Assembly: GCA_964019335.1 (NCBI GenBank)
Contig: OZ025660.1
Span: 620,001-684,000, forward strand
Length of the DNA stretch: 64,000 nucleotides
Reading direction: 5' to 3'
Origin: Diplonema japonicum
Taxonomy: Eukaryota > Euglenozoa > Diplonemea > Diplonemida > Diplonemidae
The translations under genes were made by a program, and so were the position numbers. Position 1 is the stretch's first letter; each line of letters starts with the position of its first letter. A model generated the notes under the pieces. The model ran no database searches, was not told the DNA's origin, and saw nothing but the letters and a program-made list of their open reading frames with translations. Of the stretch, positions 1 through 8,881 are shown piece after piece.

Positions 1-425
1 ATGTTGTTGTGTTCCTTCACAGTGTCCGTGTTGATTAAAACGTTTTCAATTTCCCGTTGCATTTTGTATGCACCTCCAGGTGCTGTGTGTTCCGCATGAA
101 AGTACCAATGATCGTGAAGCATACTCCTCACAGCGTCTCCTATAATAGGTTCGGTTCCGTGTGCTACATATGTTGCGTCAGCCATCATTACTGAGTCTTG
201 TATTTGAGTCTCTCTTGGTTTTACTATCAGTTCTTGATCTTCGCTGTTCTCCGGGTCTAGTTCTCTCCATCCTTTCGTGGTTTCAACCCTCCATCTTTTT
301 GCCATGTCTTCTTCCTCCTCGACTTCCTCCTCCTCTTCTTCCTCTTCTTCTTCTTCTTCACACTCTTCTGTTGAATCGACGGACGGCTCCTTTCTCCATT
401 TTCTCTTTAACGATTTTCGTGACAT
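1..425 (-). CDS. Acidic-run protein, N-terminal part (runs off the left edge)
   Basis: A frame stays open from an ATG at 425 to the window edge (141 codons). It begins MSRKSLKRKWRKEP, then has a run of about 15 glutamates (residues ~20-40), then a mixed sequence with normal composition (WRVETTKGWRELDPENSED, later HDHWYFHAEHTAPGG). The ATG follows an A-run, as in most genes here. The function is not recognised. The start is uncertain: another coding-looking frame ends with a stop only 24 nt upstream (449), too close for a normal intergenic region, so this segment could be a later exon of the same gene. Confidence 0.5.
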   Translation of the reverse strand, partial: MSRKSLKRKWRKEPSVDSTEECEEEEEEEEEEEEVEEEEDMAKRWRVETTKGWRELDPENSEDQELIVKPRETQIQDSVMMADATYVAHGTEPIIGDAVRSMLHDHWYFHAEHTAPGGAYKMQREIENVLINTDTVKEHNN

Positions 426-448
426 ATTTTTTTTTTTCTCCCTTCCCC

Positions 449-1064
449 TTAACTTAAGAACTGCCTGGCATCCTTCTGCGCTGGTGATGGTGTGGATGCA
501 GGTTGCTGTGTCCTGTCATCAGGCACAAAGGGGTCCGACCATTCTTTTTTCTGCACTGTCGGTACTGCGCAGATTGTCTCCTCAAAAAAACAAAAATATT
601 AACCAGACCGCAACTGGGAAGACCAAGGTAACGACTAGATCAAGAATTTGAACATGTCCTGCTGAAAGCGAACTTCGGCCTTCCAGTGCATCCCAGGGCC
701 CATCAGTTTTCAAAAAAAAAAAAAAGAAGGAAGAAAAATAACCATTTGCTTTAAAGAGAGTCAAAAGAAAAAGGGGAAGCTAGGGGAGGGGGAAATAACA
801 AATGAGTTATCAAGTATAAGACCAGACTTTTCTTTTTTTTTTCGCCCCCCTTCTTCCCCCCCGGGGGGGGGGGGGGGGTGGAGAGAGAACAACGACAACA
901 GCAGGAAAGAAAATAAGAATAAAAAAAAAAAAAAGGTAAGGGAACAGATTTTTTTTTTTCATTTTCTTTTTTTTCATTTCAGATTTTCTTATTACTGTAA
1001 AGTGGAAAAGGTCGGACAAAGTGACAAATGCCCGGGCGGAACTTGTCCTCGGCTCCTGCCCCAT
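449..1064 (-). other. Exon-like segments, gene structure unresolved
   Basis: Several minus-strand pieces look coding but could not be joined. One, read toward a stop at 449, gives EWSDPFVPDDRTQQPASTP and ends ARQFLS. One near 640-710 gives MGPGMHWKAEVRFQQDMFKF. One from an ATG at 1064 gives MGQEPRTSSARAFVTLSDLF and runs into a possible donor (GTAATAAG). The pieces are separated by T/A/C homopolymers, including a C/G run near 850-880. A small multi-exon gene is plausible. The 1065-1476 stretch holds only homopolymers and a (CCCCT)n-like run near 1305-1330. Confidence 0.3.
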
Positions 1065-1476
1065 GATATGTGAAAATATGGCATATAAAAAAAAGGATTT
1101 TAAGGGTGACCCCGCTCCCTTGATTTATTTTTCACATGCCCAGCCCGTTTAAGACCCTTCACAAAGGTTTCGACCCGGAGGCTGATACTGGAATCTAAAA
1201 GGAAAAAATAGCCTTAAAAAAAAAAAAGAAAAACGTCGGATTTCTTCCCGGACAAAATTGAGAGATTTTACAGTATTTTCTTTTTCTTTTTCCGTTCTGT
1301 TCGTCCCTCCCCTCCCCTCCCCTCCCCTCCTTCCTTCATGTTCCCTGACGGTGAGCATCTGAAGATATAAAACTGAGTTGAGCAAAGCAACACCAAAAAT
1401 GAGTGAACCATGAGGCACGAAAAAAAAGAAAATAAAAGAGAGAAAAAAAAAAGAAGAAAAAAAAAAACCCCCGCCC

Positions 1477-2748
1477 TCACGCAGTTTTTGCTGCCGCCGC
1501 GGATGCTTTGTTGAGGAAGGATGTGGCTAGGAACTTTTTGCGAGCGGTGGCTGTCACGTACTCCACGTACTGCTCTGGGTTTGACCTCGCTACATGGTCC
1601 GCCATTCGCAGCTGTAAAGTCATTTTGTTGGACCCCCGAAGTACCCCATTCCCCACACACCATGTCGTCATAGGCGTTCACATCGGCAGTGAGCTCCAAG
1701 ATTTGCTGGCTTAACTCGTCTGCAGGCTTAATGTCCTCCACGCTGGTGACTGCCTTCCCCTCCATCTGGCCTAGCCATGTCTTCGTCGTCTCCAGCTCTA
1801 CTACCATTTTCGATATTTCCTCCAAGAGTTTTGCCTCTTCTTCGTTTGACGCTTTAAGAGCGTCCTGTGCCTTCACCAGGTCAGCTTGCTGCGTCTTTTG
1901 ACGCTCTACTTCAGATTTTAAGTTCGCCTGTAAGTTTAAAAGGAAATAGAAGCATTGTCCCTCCCGGTGCGTACCTCAGTGTTGGCCTTCATTTCCACGC
2001 ACAGTTTTGTGAGGCTTGTGGTGATTTCCGCTTGTAAAGCGTTAGAAAGTTGTGTGATCGAATCGTCAGGTTGTGCCGCAGGTTTCACAGGTGGCACAAT
2101 AGGGCTTGGGCAAGAGGGTGCGGTGGCTGAGGCGTACGGGTTGGAGACAGGGACGGTGGAACTAGCTGGGCTGTAATTCGGGTTGTACGCAAGGGGTTTT
2201 GGCGGTTGATGGTCGTAGTGGCTGTAGCCGCCACCATGCGGTTGATGCTGCTGGGGCTGGGGTTGGTGCTGGGGCTGGTGCGCCACGCCCCCTGCTGGCG
2301 CTGCGTGTACTGGAGACTGTCGTTGGAAGGCATCTCGCAGATCATTAATACAGTCCAGCATCGTGTACGCCTTGTTCCAGTTCGACCTCAAAGTACATTC
2401 TCCGTTTGTCCCCAACCTCGGGTGCTGCCTTGACAACACCATGCCTTGGCTTGGGACCACGAACACCACAGGCGGCACCTCTGGATACCTTTTCGGTATC
2501 CATATATCCACCGGGATGTAGTAGTTCTGCCTGTTTATCACCACAGCCACGGTCCCGTACAGCTTGATGTGGTTCTGCCCTGACCCGTGGTGCGACGTCG
2601 TGTAGAAGACTTCGTTGGTCGGCTTCAGGAAATGATGGGTGTGAAAGAGCCTCTGCGTGTCCCCCTGTATCCTTGCAGGGTAGACGTAGCCTAAGCTGTT
2701 GGAAAGAATGTCCACCGTTTGGGTCTTCCCTGTTAAATCTTGCGCCAT
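1477..2748 (-). CDS. VPS23: Tsg101/VPS23-like ESCRT-I subunit
   Basis: ESCRT-I component that binds ubiquitinated cargo and P(T/S)xP motifs for multivesicular-body sorting and membrane scission. Three exons: 1975-2748, 1661-1927 and 1477-1611, with introns of 47 nt (GTACGC...TTACAG) and 49 nt (GTGTGT...TTACAG). The joined protein is 391 aa, near Tsg101 length. Domains in order: UEV (residues ~1-145, with YYIPVDIWIPKRYPEVPPVV), a Pro/Gln/His-rich linker with PSCPSP and similar (150-215), a coiled coil (220-330), and a C-terminal steadiness-box-like part (NPEQYVEYVTATARKKFLAT). Frames fit exactly across both introns. The leader before the ATG is A-rich. Confidence 0.9.
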
Positions 2749-2949
2749 TGTTCTTTTTTTTTCTTTCTATTCACTCCCCCCCTCCCTTTGTTTCTTCTTT
2801 TTTTTTTCCCCCTTCTGTATATGTGGAACACATATAAAAAAGGCGTAAATAAAAAAAAAAAAAAACTTAACATCTAACTAACATTTTGTCCAAAAGGTTG
2901 TACAACAAGAAGTAGGAAAAAAGGAAGAAAGAAAGAAAAAGAAGGCGTG

Positions 2950-2980
<31 letters not shown>

Positions 2981-2985
2981 CAACA

Positions 2986-3645
2986 TCATTCTCTGTCCCT
3001 GCTCGAAGACCGCCCACGAAAGACCATAGGAGGAGGGGGCGGCCGGGGGTCAACTTTCCAAGGTGGGCGTTTCAACGGTACATTCTTCCGTCTTGGAGAG
3101 CGTTTTCTAGCAACCACGACGTTTGGGTCAGTTGACCGAAGTGACGTTGCCCAAGGCCGGGACCGTTGTGCTGTTCCTGTTGACATCGATCTGGGCGTGG
3201 TGGTTCTTTTTATGGTCTGCGCTCTTTTTTCCACCTTTTCTGGCAACCTGACAACAGGTGGAGGAGGGGGTGGTGGTGTGGTGGTCACCAGCCTTTTCCT
3301 CGCCTTAGCTTCCGCGGTCTCCACCCCACGCCTCGCATGCCTTTCCCCAACCGCCACGAACGCCATTTTTGGTTTTATCAGAATATTTTCATGCAGCATC
3401 TCGAGCTGTCTGCGCCGCTTGTGTTCATAGACCTGCACATCCCTCATCACTTCCTTGCCTATCAAGAGAAGGTTCGCCTGGCAAGCCGACTGAAAGCCCA
3501 TCTTCTGCTCCCTTAAAAGTAATATACGAGCAGCCTCTTCCGCGGCTGTAATCAACCCCGTGCTGCAGTCGCTAAGACTGCGACTGCGAAACACCCATGA
3601 GAGGCCCACAGCGACGGCAAAGAAGATAACTGCTAAGACGTCCAT
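2986..3645 (-). CDS. N-terminally anchored basic/proline-rich protein
   Basis: The 219-residue protein starts MDVLAVIFFAVAVGLSWVF, a single hydrophobic signal-anchor. A helical middle follows (EEAARILLLREQKMG; EHKRRRQLEMLHENI), then a very basic, proline-rich tail with PPPPPPP stretches and RKRSPRRKNVPLKR. The frame continues upstream, but through poly-F from a homopolymer, so the ATG at 3645 was chosen. The likely topology is a short membrane anchor with a disordered cationic domain. No family is recognised. Confidence 0.65.
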   Translation of the reverse strand: MDVLAVIFFAVAVGLSWVFRSRSLSDCSTGLITAAEEAARILLLREQKMGFQSACQANLLLIGKEVMRDVQVYEHKRRRQLEMLHENILIKPKMAFVAVGERHARRGVETAEAKARKRLVTTTPPPPPPPVVRLPEKVEKRAQTIKRTTTPRSMSTGTAQRSRPWATSLRSTDPNVVVARKRSPRRKNVPLKRPPWKVDPRPPPPPMVFRGRSSSRDRE

Positions 3646-3749
3646 GGCTGTCCTCTGAGGTGGTGGTGGAGATGGGGGAAGCTCATTCAACAAAAAAAAA
3701 AAAAAAAAAAACCTACTACAATGTACGGATTTCTTCCCCCCCTGACTTG

Positions 3750-4718
3750 TCACCTTGGAGACGGTGCAATGGCGAGAAGTTGTGTGGGGATATCGTCAGT
3801 GAAGACGTCGGAGGAAATGGACGGCTGCTGTTGTGCCCATGCAAGCCACGTGTGCAGTTTTGCTGCATCGTGGGATAGAAAGACGGCAGACGCACTGTTG
3901 GATGTAATGTAGAAGAGAGGCAAAGACGGTGAGAGGTGTGTGTCACGATAGACACCCAGACCTTCGACGGTGGCATGTTGTAACTGTGTGAGCTCATGAG
4001 TGGCCTTGTTCCGGTAGCTGATTTTAAGGGTGTTTGGAGGCTCGAGTTTCAAAATCCGTTTTTTGTACACAAAGGGAACGAGGTCGGAAGCTTTGCCTGT
4101 TGTGTTGGCAACACGCACCCTCACTGCCAAAGGTGCTGGTAAAATAACATTTTGCAATGGGCTCGTTGGCGTCTCGGATAAGGGAGTCTGCGGTGGTGTC
4201 GAAGCAGCGAGCCGTTTCTCAAGCTCTTCTATGTAACTTTGCTGTTGGGTTATGACAGATGTGAAATAGGTGCTTTCAGTGGTCCCTGCTGACCCATTTC
4301 CGGTAGAATCGACGCCTGTTCTTATATGGCAGAACAGTTGGCAGTATTTGTTCAGCAGCAAGCCCTCGTAGACGTCCGCCCACGTTTCCTTTTCCACGCA
4401 GTGGTACTGAATGGTATCAATGCCTGGGAAGCTCTGCTCCTCTCCAAGTGCTTTCCTTAACTTTGCTTCGATGTGTGCGTAGAAGTCTTCGATGTTGGCC
4501 ACAGTGTTGTCGATCACCTCGTTCACGATAAACCTGTCTCCTTTGAAGTCGATGCATATCTTAGCCTCGGCCCTCTCCACAGACTGACCAGAAGGGCGTT
4601 CCCTCGCAGTGGACCTGCTGCTCTCCAAGATTTCGTCGCCCAACTTAAGCATTTCGTTGGTCTCTTCCAAGGCCGCCTCCACTTCTAGCTCCCATGCTTC
4701 AATGGTTCCACTTGTCAT
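3750..4718 (-). CDS. Unknown protein with a PH-like C-terminal region
   Basis: A 322-residue protein. The N-terminal ~50 residues are amphipathic and acidic (AWELEVEAALEETNEMLKLG). A middle region contains FKGDRFIVNEVIDNTVANIE, followed by a short coiled coil (QQQSYIEELEKRL) and a Thr/Pro linker. The last ~110 residues have the spacing of a pleckstrin-homology fold: YKKRILKLEPPNTLKISYR, then LFYITSNSASAVFLSHDAA and a closing helix with a tryptophan (KLHTWLAWAQQQ). The PH call is inferred from pattern only. The ATG at 4718 is preferred over an upstream frame encoding a hydrophobic extension read from homopolymer-rich DNA. Confidence 0.7.
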   Translation of the reverse strand: MTSGTIEAWELEVEAALEETNEMLKLGDEILESSRSTARERPSGQSVERAEAKICIDFKGDRFIVNEVIDNTVANIEDFYAHIEAKLRKALGEEQSFPGIDTIQYHCVEKETWADVYEGLLLNKYCQLFCHIRTGVDSTGNGSAGTTESTYFTSVITQQQSYIEELEKRLAASTPPQTPLSETPTSPLQNVILPAPLAVRVRVANTTGKASDLVPFVYKKRILKLEPPNTLKISYRNKATHELTQLQHATVEGLGVYRDTHLSPSLPLFYITSNSASAVFLSHDAAKLHTWLAWAQQQPSISSDVFTDDIPTQLLAIAPSPR

Positions 4719-5211
4719 CTTCTTAGCATTTGGAGGGCTGATGACATTAGGTGTGACATAGGGGGGGGGGGAAATGCACATGCACGGTAGGTAAAAAAAA
4801 AGAGAATAATTGTCGTGCAACTCCTGTTAGTTCCCTTCTGTGCTGCGGCAGGGTGGACTGCGTTCTGGTAGGTTGCTTGTGCCTTGTAGTCGGGCATCCC
4901 TCCTAGTATTTCACATCCGTTCGTGTCGCGGAGGAAATTTTGAGGGGAGAGAGGGGGGGGGGGGGGGGGGGGGGGGGAAGGGAAACAAACTAACTAAAGG
5001 GAAAAAAAAGGGGGGGAAACATATATATAAAAAAAAAAAAAAAGAATAAGGCAAGTTATTCTTTGTTTGCGCAGCGGTCAAGAGATAATGCACCGGAAAA
5101 AAAAAAAGAAAAAAAAAACTGCCCAACATTTTTTCTTTCTTTTTTTTTGGGGGGGGGAAATCGCCGATTCTTACGCAGGCGTACGGAAAAAGAAAAAAAA
5201 ATAAAAGAAAA
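4719..5211. repeat. Homopolymer-rich spacer with a ~30-nt G run
   Basis: No gene seen. It holds a run of about 30 G near 4948-4978 (plus strand), followed by A-rich tracts and a short AT microsatellite at 5021-5030. Confidence 0.6.
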
Positions 5212-6087
5212 CTATAACTTTGACTGTTTTTCTTGTCTCTCTTTAATTTTCACGTCCTCATTCTTCATGGCATCTTGGGTTTCTGCATCTGACATTCCAT
5301 CGAAGAGCCATTGCGCCTGCTTTGCTTGGTCTTCGAGAGGTCCTGCTTGTTCAATCCTTTTCAGAAGCTCCTGGCTTGTATCGCTGGATTTGAGCTCTCG
5401 GAGAACGATGCCGGTCAGGTACATTGGGTCTCGCAAGCGTTTCACGTTCCAAATCTCATACTCCCGTCTTTGGAAGTCAGAGGCCCAGGTGCCTGGGTTG
5501 GTTGATGTGAGGCACCTGTCGACTGCCTCGTCGATAGGCATCCATCGAAGGGAGTGGATCTCGGGCGAGATGCTTTCTTTTTTACTATGTGGGAGTTTTT
5601 CGTATTCACCAGAAAGAAAAATGTCTTTGAAACGCTCTCTCCTGCCAGCAAGACCGGTGTTGGCCTCTTCTATGTCCAAATCTTCCAACCATTTGTTCTC
5701 AGTTTCTAAACCTATAAAAAAGTAAATCAGATTTGATCTTGAACGTACAGCTCTTGTCTGCCTTACGCATAACGGTCGCAGAACCGCATCAGCAGGTAGA
5801 GCTGGCATATTTGTTTCTGACAGCATCTCTTCTTCCAGTTCCCGTTTCGCTGCTTCCAAAGGTGTCTCACCTTCGTCGAGGTTACCGCCTACGAGCTTCC
5901 ACTCACCCCCATACCGCATCGGCACCAGCTTGTCCAAGCTGCTCTTCATCCAGTTAATCACCTCCGACTCTGCCATCAGGGACTCCCACGTCTCACCGCG
6001 CCGCCGCACAAGAATCACAGTCGCGCTCTTTGCCACGGAAAGCCGCCCCCTTACCTCATATGGTGAGGCTGCTTTTTTTGTTTTCAT
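5212..6087 (-). CDS. Nudix hydrolase family protein
   Basis: Nudix enzymes hydrolyse a nucleoside diphosphate linked to a variable moiety; the substrate cannot be read from the sequence. The 291-residue protein has a near-perfect Nudix box at residues ~68-90: GGNLDEGETPLEAAKRELEE (G-x5-E-x7-RE-x2-EE), with the usual following glycine replaced. It is preceded by strands VAKSATVILVRRRGE and by WKLVGG. A C-terminal ~110-residue helical extension rich in Lys/Glu is not part of the Nudix fold. No intron is needed. The ATG is immediately preceded by a sense-strand A run of about 40 nt. Confidence 0.85.
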   Translation of the reverse strand: MKTKKAASPYEVRGRLSVAKSATVILVRRRGETWESLMAESEVINWMKSSLDKLVPMRYGGEWKLVGGNLDEGETPLEAAKRELEEEMLSETNMPALPADAVLRPLCVRQTRAVRSRSNLIYFFIGLETENKWLEDLDIEEANTGLAGRRERFKDIFLSGEYEKLPHSKKESISPEIHSLRWMPIDEAVDRCLTSTNPGTWASDFQRREYEIWNVKRLRDPMYLTGIVLRELKSSDTSQELLKRIEQAGPLEDQAKQAQWLFDGMSDAETQDAMKNEDVKIKERQEKQSKL

Positions 6088-6129
<42 letters not shown>

Positions 6130-6442
6130 TTGTTGTCTTGTGTGTCCAACTAGTTCGGGGGTTTTTTTCGAAAAAAAAAAGGGGCAAAAGCGGTAGTTTC
6201 CAGTGATTCCCGCAACACATATGGGTCGGCAATGGTTGTTGGTTGGAAAGTCATCAGAAATTATTTCGGGGTTTTTTTTTTAACCCGGAAAACCCGATAA
6301 ATTCTAAATTCTAAATTCTATAATTTCCTGTAAGTAGGGTAAGCAGTCATCACAACAGGGCATTCAGGGTCGCTTGGGTGTGCACCGTTAAAAAAAAGTC
6401 CTTTAGACTGCAAGGTATGTCTTCGAACAACAACAACAACAA

Positions 6443-6480
<38 letters not shown>

Positions 6481-6482
6481 TG
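6088..6482. repeat. Homopolymer spacer
   Basis: Contains a ~40-nt T run (6088-6128), a ~38-nt A run near 6441-6478 after (CAA)n, and a short direct repeat of TTCTAAA units near 6300-6320. No gene seen. Confidence 0.7.
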
Positions 6483-7193
6483 TTATATCGCCTTGATCGC
6501 GGCAACTCTTTCCGTTGCTTGGCGCAACTCGAAATGGTCTAGGAGGCGGTGCTGCTGTGCGCCTGTATTTGGGTCGATGGTCACGTTCTCATTGTAGGCA
6601 GTTTCTACAGCTTGGAGCCGTTGCTCTTCGACAGCGAGGACAGCAGAGGTGACGTTAGGGTCGTTGAAGGCGGTGAGAGCCTTCTTGAGGTGCAGAGTGC
6701 GGTCCTGCGTGGGGGAACGGAGGGTGAAGGCACCGACAACAGTAGACAGAGTGGCGATCGTGAACGCTCTACGAAGGGTGTGCGACTGCCCGAGACGGTA
6801 CAACACCGTTGCAGCACCCGCACCCACTCCAACAGCAAGGTTTCCCAGAACCCAGTTGGTCTCCTTCCGAAGCGGCTTGCTTGCCACCTGCGACACCCTC
6901 TCTGCAACAAACACCTTCGCTACCTCCTTCGGCAGCTCCGCAAGGTACTCCTCGTCCACTATGACAGCCTCATCCCCCCACGCAATGGGTTTAAATTTAT
7001 CCCCTGTTATTTGGTACCACTCCACCCTCGTCCCCAAGGCCTGCATGCACTCTTCCATAACCGTTTCCATGCTCTGTGTTTTTACGCACACCCTCTGCGC
7101 GATGGTCAGGTTCTTCGACACCCCATCCTTCCTCACTTGCCGCTCACCGCCAAGCGTGAACTTCGTAATGAAATACGACCACAGCCCAGACAT
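6483..7193 (-). CDS. Unknown protein with two membrane segments
   Basis: A 236-residue protein starting MSGLWSYFITKFTLGGERQV. Residues ~115-165 hold two hydrophobic stretches separated by a short basic loop (LGNLAVGVGAGAATVLYRLG and FTIATLSTVVGAFTL), which looks like a membrane hairpin. The rest is soluble and helical, ending ELRQATERVAAIKAI. It could be an organellar membrane protein, but no targeting signal is clear and the family is not recognised. The ATG at 7193 was chosen because the upstream frame is homopolymer-encoded. Confidence 0.7.
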   Translation of the reverse strand: MSGLWSYFITKFTLGGERQVRKDGVSKNLTIAQRVCVKTQSMETVMEECMQALGTRVEWYQITGDKFKPIAWGDEAVIVDEEYLAELPKEVAKVFVAERVSQVASKPLRKETNWVLGNLAVGVGAGAATVLYRLGQSHTLRRAFTIATLSTVVGAFTLRSPTQDRTLHLKKALTAFNDPNVTSAVLAVEEQRLQAVETAYNENVTIDPNTGAQQHRLLDHFELRQATERVAAIKAI

Positions 7194-7338
7194 CGTTTGG
7201 TTTTCTTTTTTTTTTTTCTTCTTCCCCCTTTTTTTTCCCCCGTGGGGTAATCCAAAGCATGGAGCAAAAGAAAAAGAGAAAAAGAAAAAAAAAAAGATAG
7301 TTTCCCTCTGCGGGTTGTTGAAAAACAAACCATTACCG

Positions 7339-8250
7339 TTACTCAGGCGGGCGGTGGAAAGGGGAGCTGACGGCGAGCTCCGATGTGGAATACAAACAAT
7401 CATGCAGGGTGGGGAGGAAGGGTGACACGGGACGGGCCCTGGGGCGGGTGCAGGATGTGGCTTGTTTCTTCCGCTTACGTTGCTCCACAGAAGGACGCTT
7501 GCGCCCTACAGGGCCGGTCCGAGGGATAGATATCTGTGGTGGAGGGAACGACAAAGGCGCAGTCATCGGCGAACTGCAAAGCGAGATATTCAGCACTTCT
7601 TTTTGCACAACAGGTGTTCTTTGGTCGGCAGGGTGTCCGGGGAGGATTCTGACACCTTGCCCAAACGCAGGGAGCGTAAGGATATTAAGCGCTTTTCCCG
7701 TAGAAGAAGGCAGCGCGGGCTTTTCTTTGAGAACAGCCCGCAGCCTTGCGACCTCTTTGCTGAGGAATTTGTTGCGCTCCTCTAAAATGACAATTTTCCG
7801 TTCACTGCAACGTCCTTGTGTCAAGAACCTGGCACGCCTGGTGTCGATTTCCTCACGGTTGACCCGCTGCTGATATTGAAATATATTTTGCGGAAAGACA
7901 GAAAACCAGTCTGTTCCATGCGCTGGTAAAATGTCTGCGCGTTGCAGGTCCTCTGAAGCAGGAGCCACACCATCGATTCCCAGAATGTTGATGGCGATTT
8001 TTTGCATTGTATCCGCGGATATTATAATGGAGGACGTTTGCCTGACGTTGGCTGCATGGAATCTGTCAGATTGCTCACCGACTACCCACCACTTTCCTTC
8101 TCTCCCTCTATTATAGCACCCGACTGCGTACTCTACTCCTTGCAACGAATTCTCAAACAAGATTCCCTCTCCATCAAGCACCCCTCCTAAATCATTCATT
8201 CCCAGCACATCTGCCTCGTTCAAATGGCTGCTCCACACCCATGTTTTCAT
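7339..8250 (-). CDS. Unknown 303-residue protein with basic tail
   Basis: The N-terminal 90 residues (WVWSSHLNEADVLGMNDLGG; GKWWVVGEQSDRFHAANV) look like a compact domain. A coiled-coil segment follows at ~150-180 (IVILEERNKFLSKEVARLRA), then a low-complexity, basic, proline-rich C-terminus with RKRPSVEQRKRKKQ, a possible nuclear localisation signal. No known family is recognised. It is intronless and in line with its neighbours on the minus strand. Confidence 0.65.
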   Translation of the reverse strand: MKTWVWSSHLNEADVLGMNDLGGVLDGEGILFENSLQGVEYAVGCYNRGREGKWWVVGEQSDRFHAANVRQTSSIIISADTMQKIAINILGIDGVAPASEDLQRADILPAHGTDWFSVFPQNIFQYQQRVNREEIDTRRARFLTQGRCSERKIVILEERNKFLSKEVARLRAVLKEKPALPSSTGKALNILTLPAFGQGVRILPGHPADQRTPVVQKEVLNISLCSSPMTAPLSFPPPQISIPRTGPVGRKRPSVEQRKRKKQATSCTRPRARPVSPFLPTLHDCLYSTSELAVSSPFHRPPE

Positions 8251-8881
8251 TGTGTTGTGTGGTTTTTTTTCTCTTTTTTCCCTGCCTTTTTTTTTTTTCT
8301 AGCGAAAAAATATGATCAATATAAAGTATAAAAAAGATGAATCAGGTAACGGCATATCTTTTTTTTTTTTCTTTTTTTTTTTTCCCTTCTGTTTTCTTTT
8401 TTTTCTTTTTTTCTTTAGATTAGGAAAGTGGTTTTCTAAAGGAGAAAAGAAAAAAATGGGCATGCAAAAAGTTTTTTAGGAAAATAAAAAAAAAATGGGT
8501 AAGAGGGAGAGGAGATGCAAAAAAAAAAAAAAGAAAAAAAAAGGGAAAAAATCGGGGATAGGCTAGGAACAACTCACCCCCCAAAAAAGAAAACTGGAAA
8601 AAATTAAGCGTTGAATGTTAGATTTTTTTGTTTTATTTTAATTCTCACTCAACCAGGAGAACAACATCAAGGAGAAGAAAAAAAAGGAAAAAGAAAATGT
8701 GTCGCTTTGAAGTAAGGAAAAGAAAAGCCAATGCTATACGCAAACTCTCTGTGCGAGAACCGCTGCTGTGTCAGTTTTCGGACTTATCTTGCAAAAAACA
8801 AAAGGGCTAGTGGAAAAGAGACAATAATAACAAGCGCCACGTTTCTTTTTTTTCCCTCCCTCCTTTTCTCCATTCGTTTCG
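8251..8881. repeat. Homopolymer-rich spacer without a gene
   Basis: T- and A-runs throughout, with no frame of normal composition on either strand. Confidence 0.6.
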
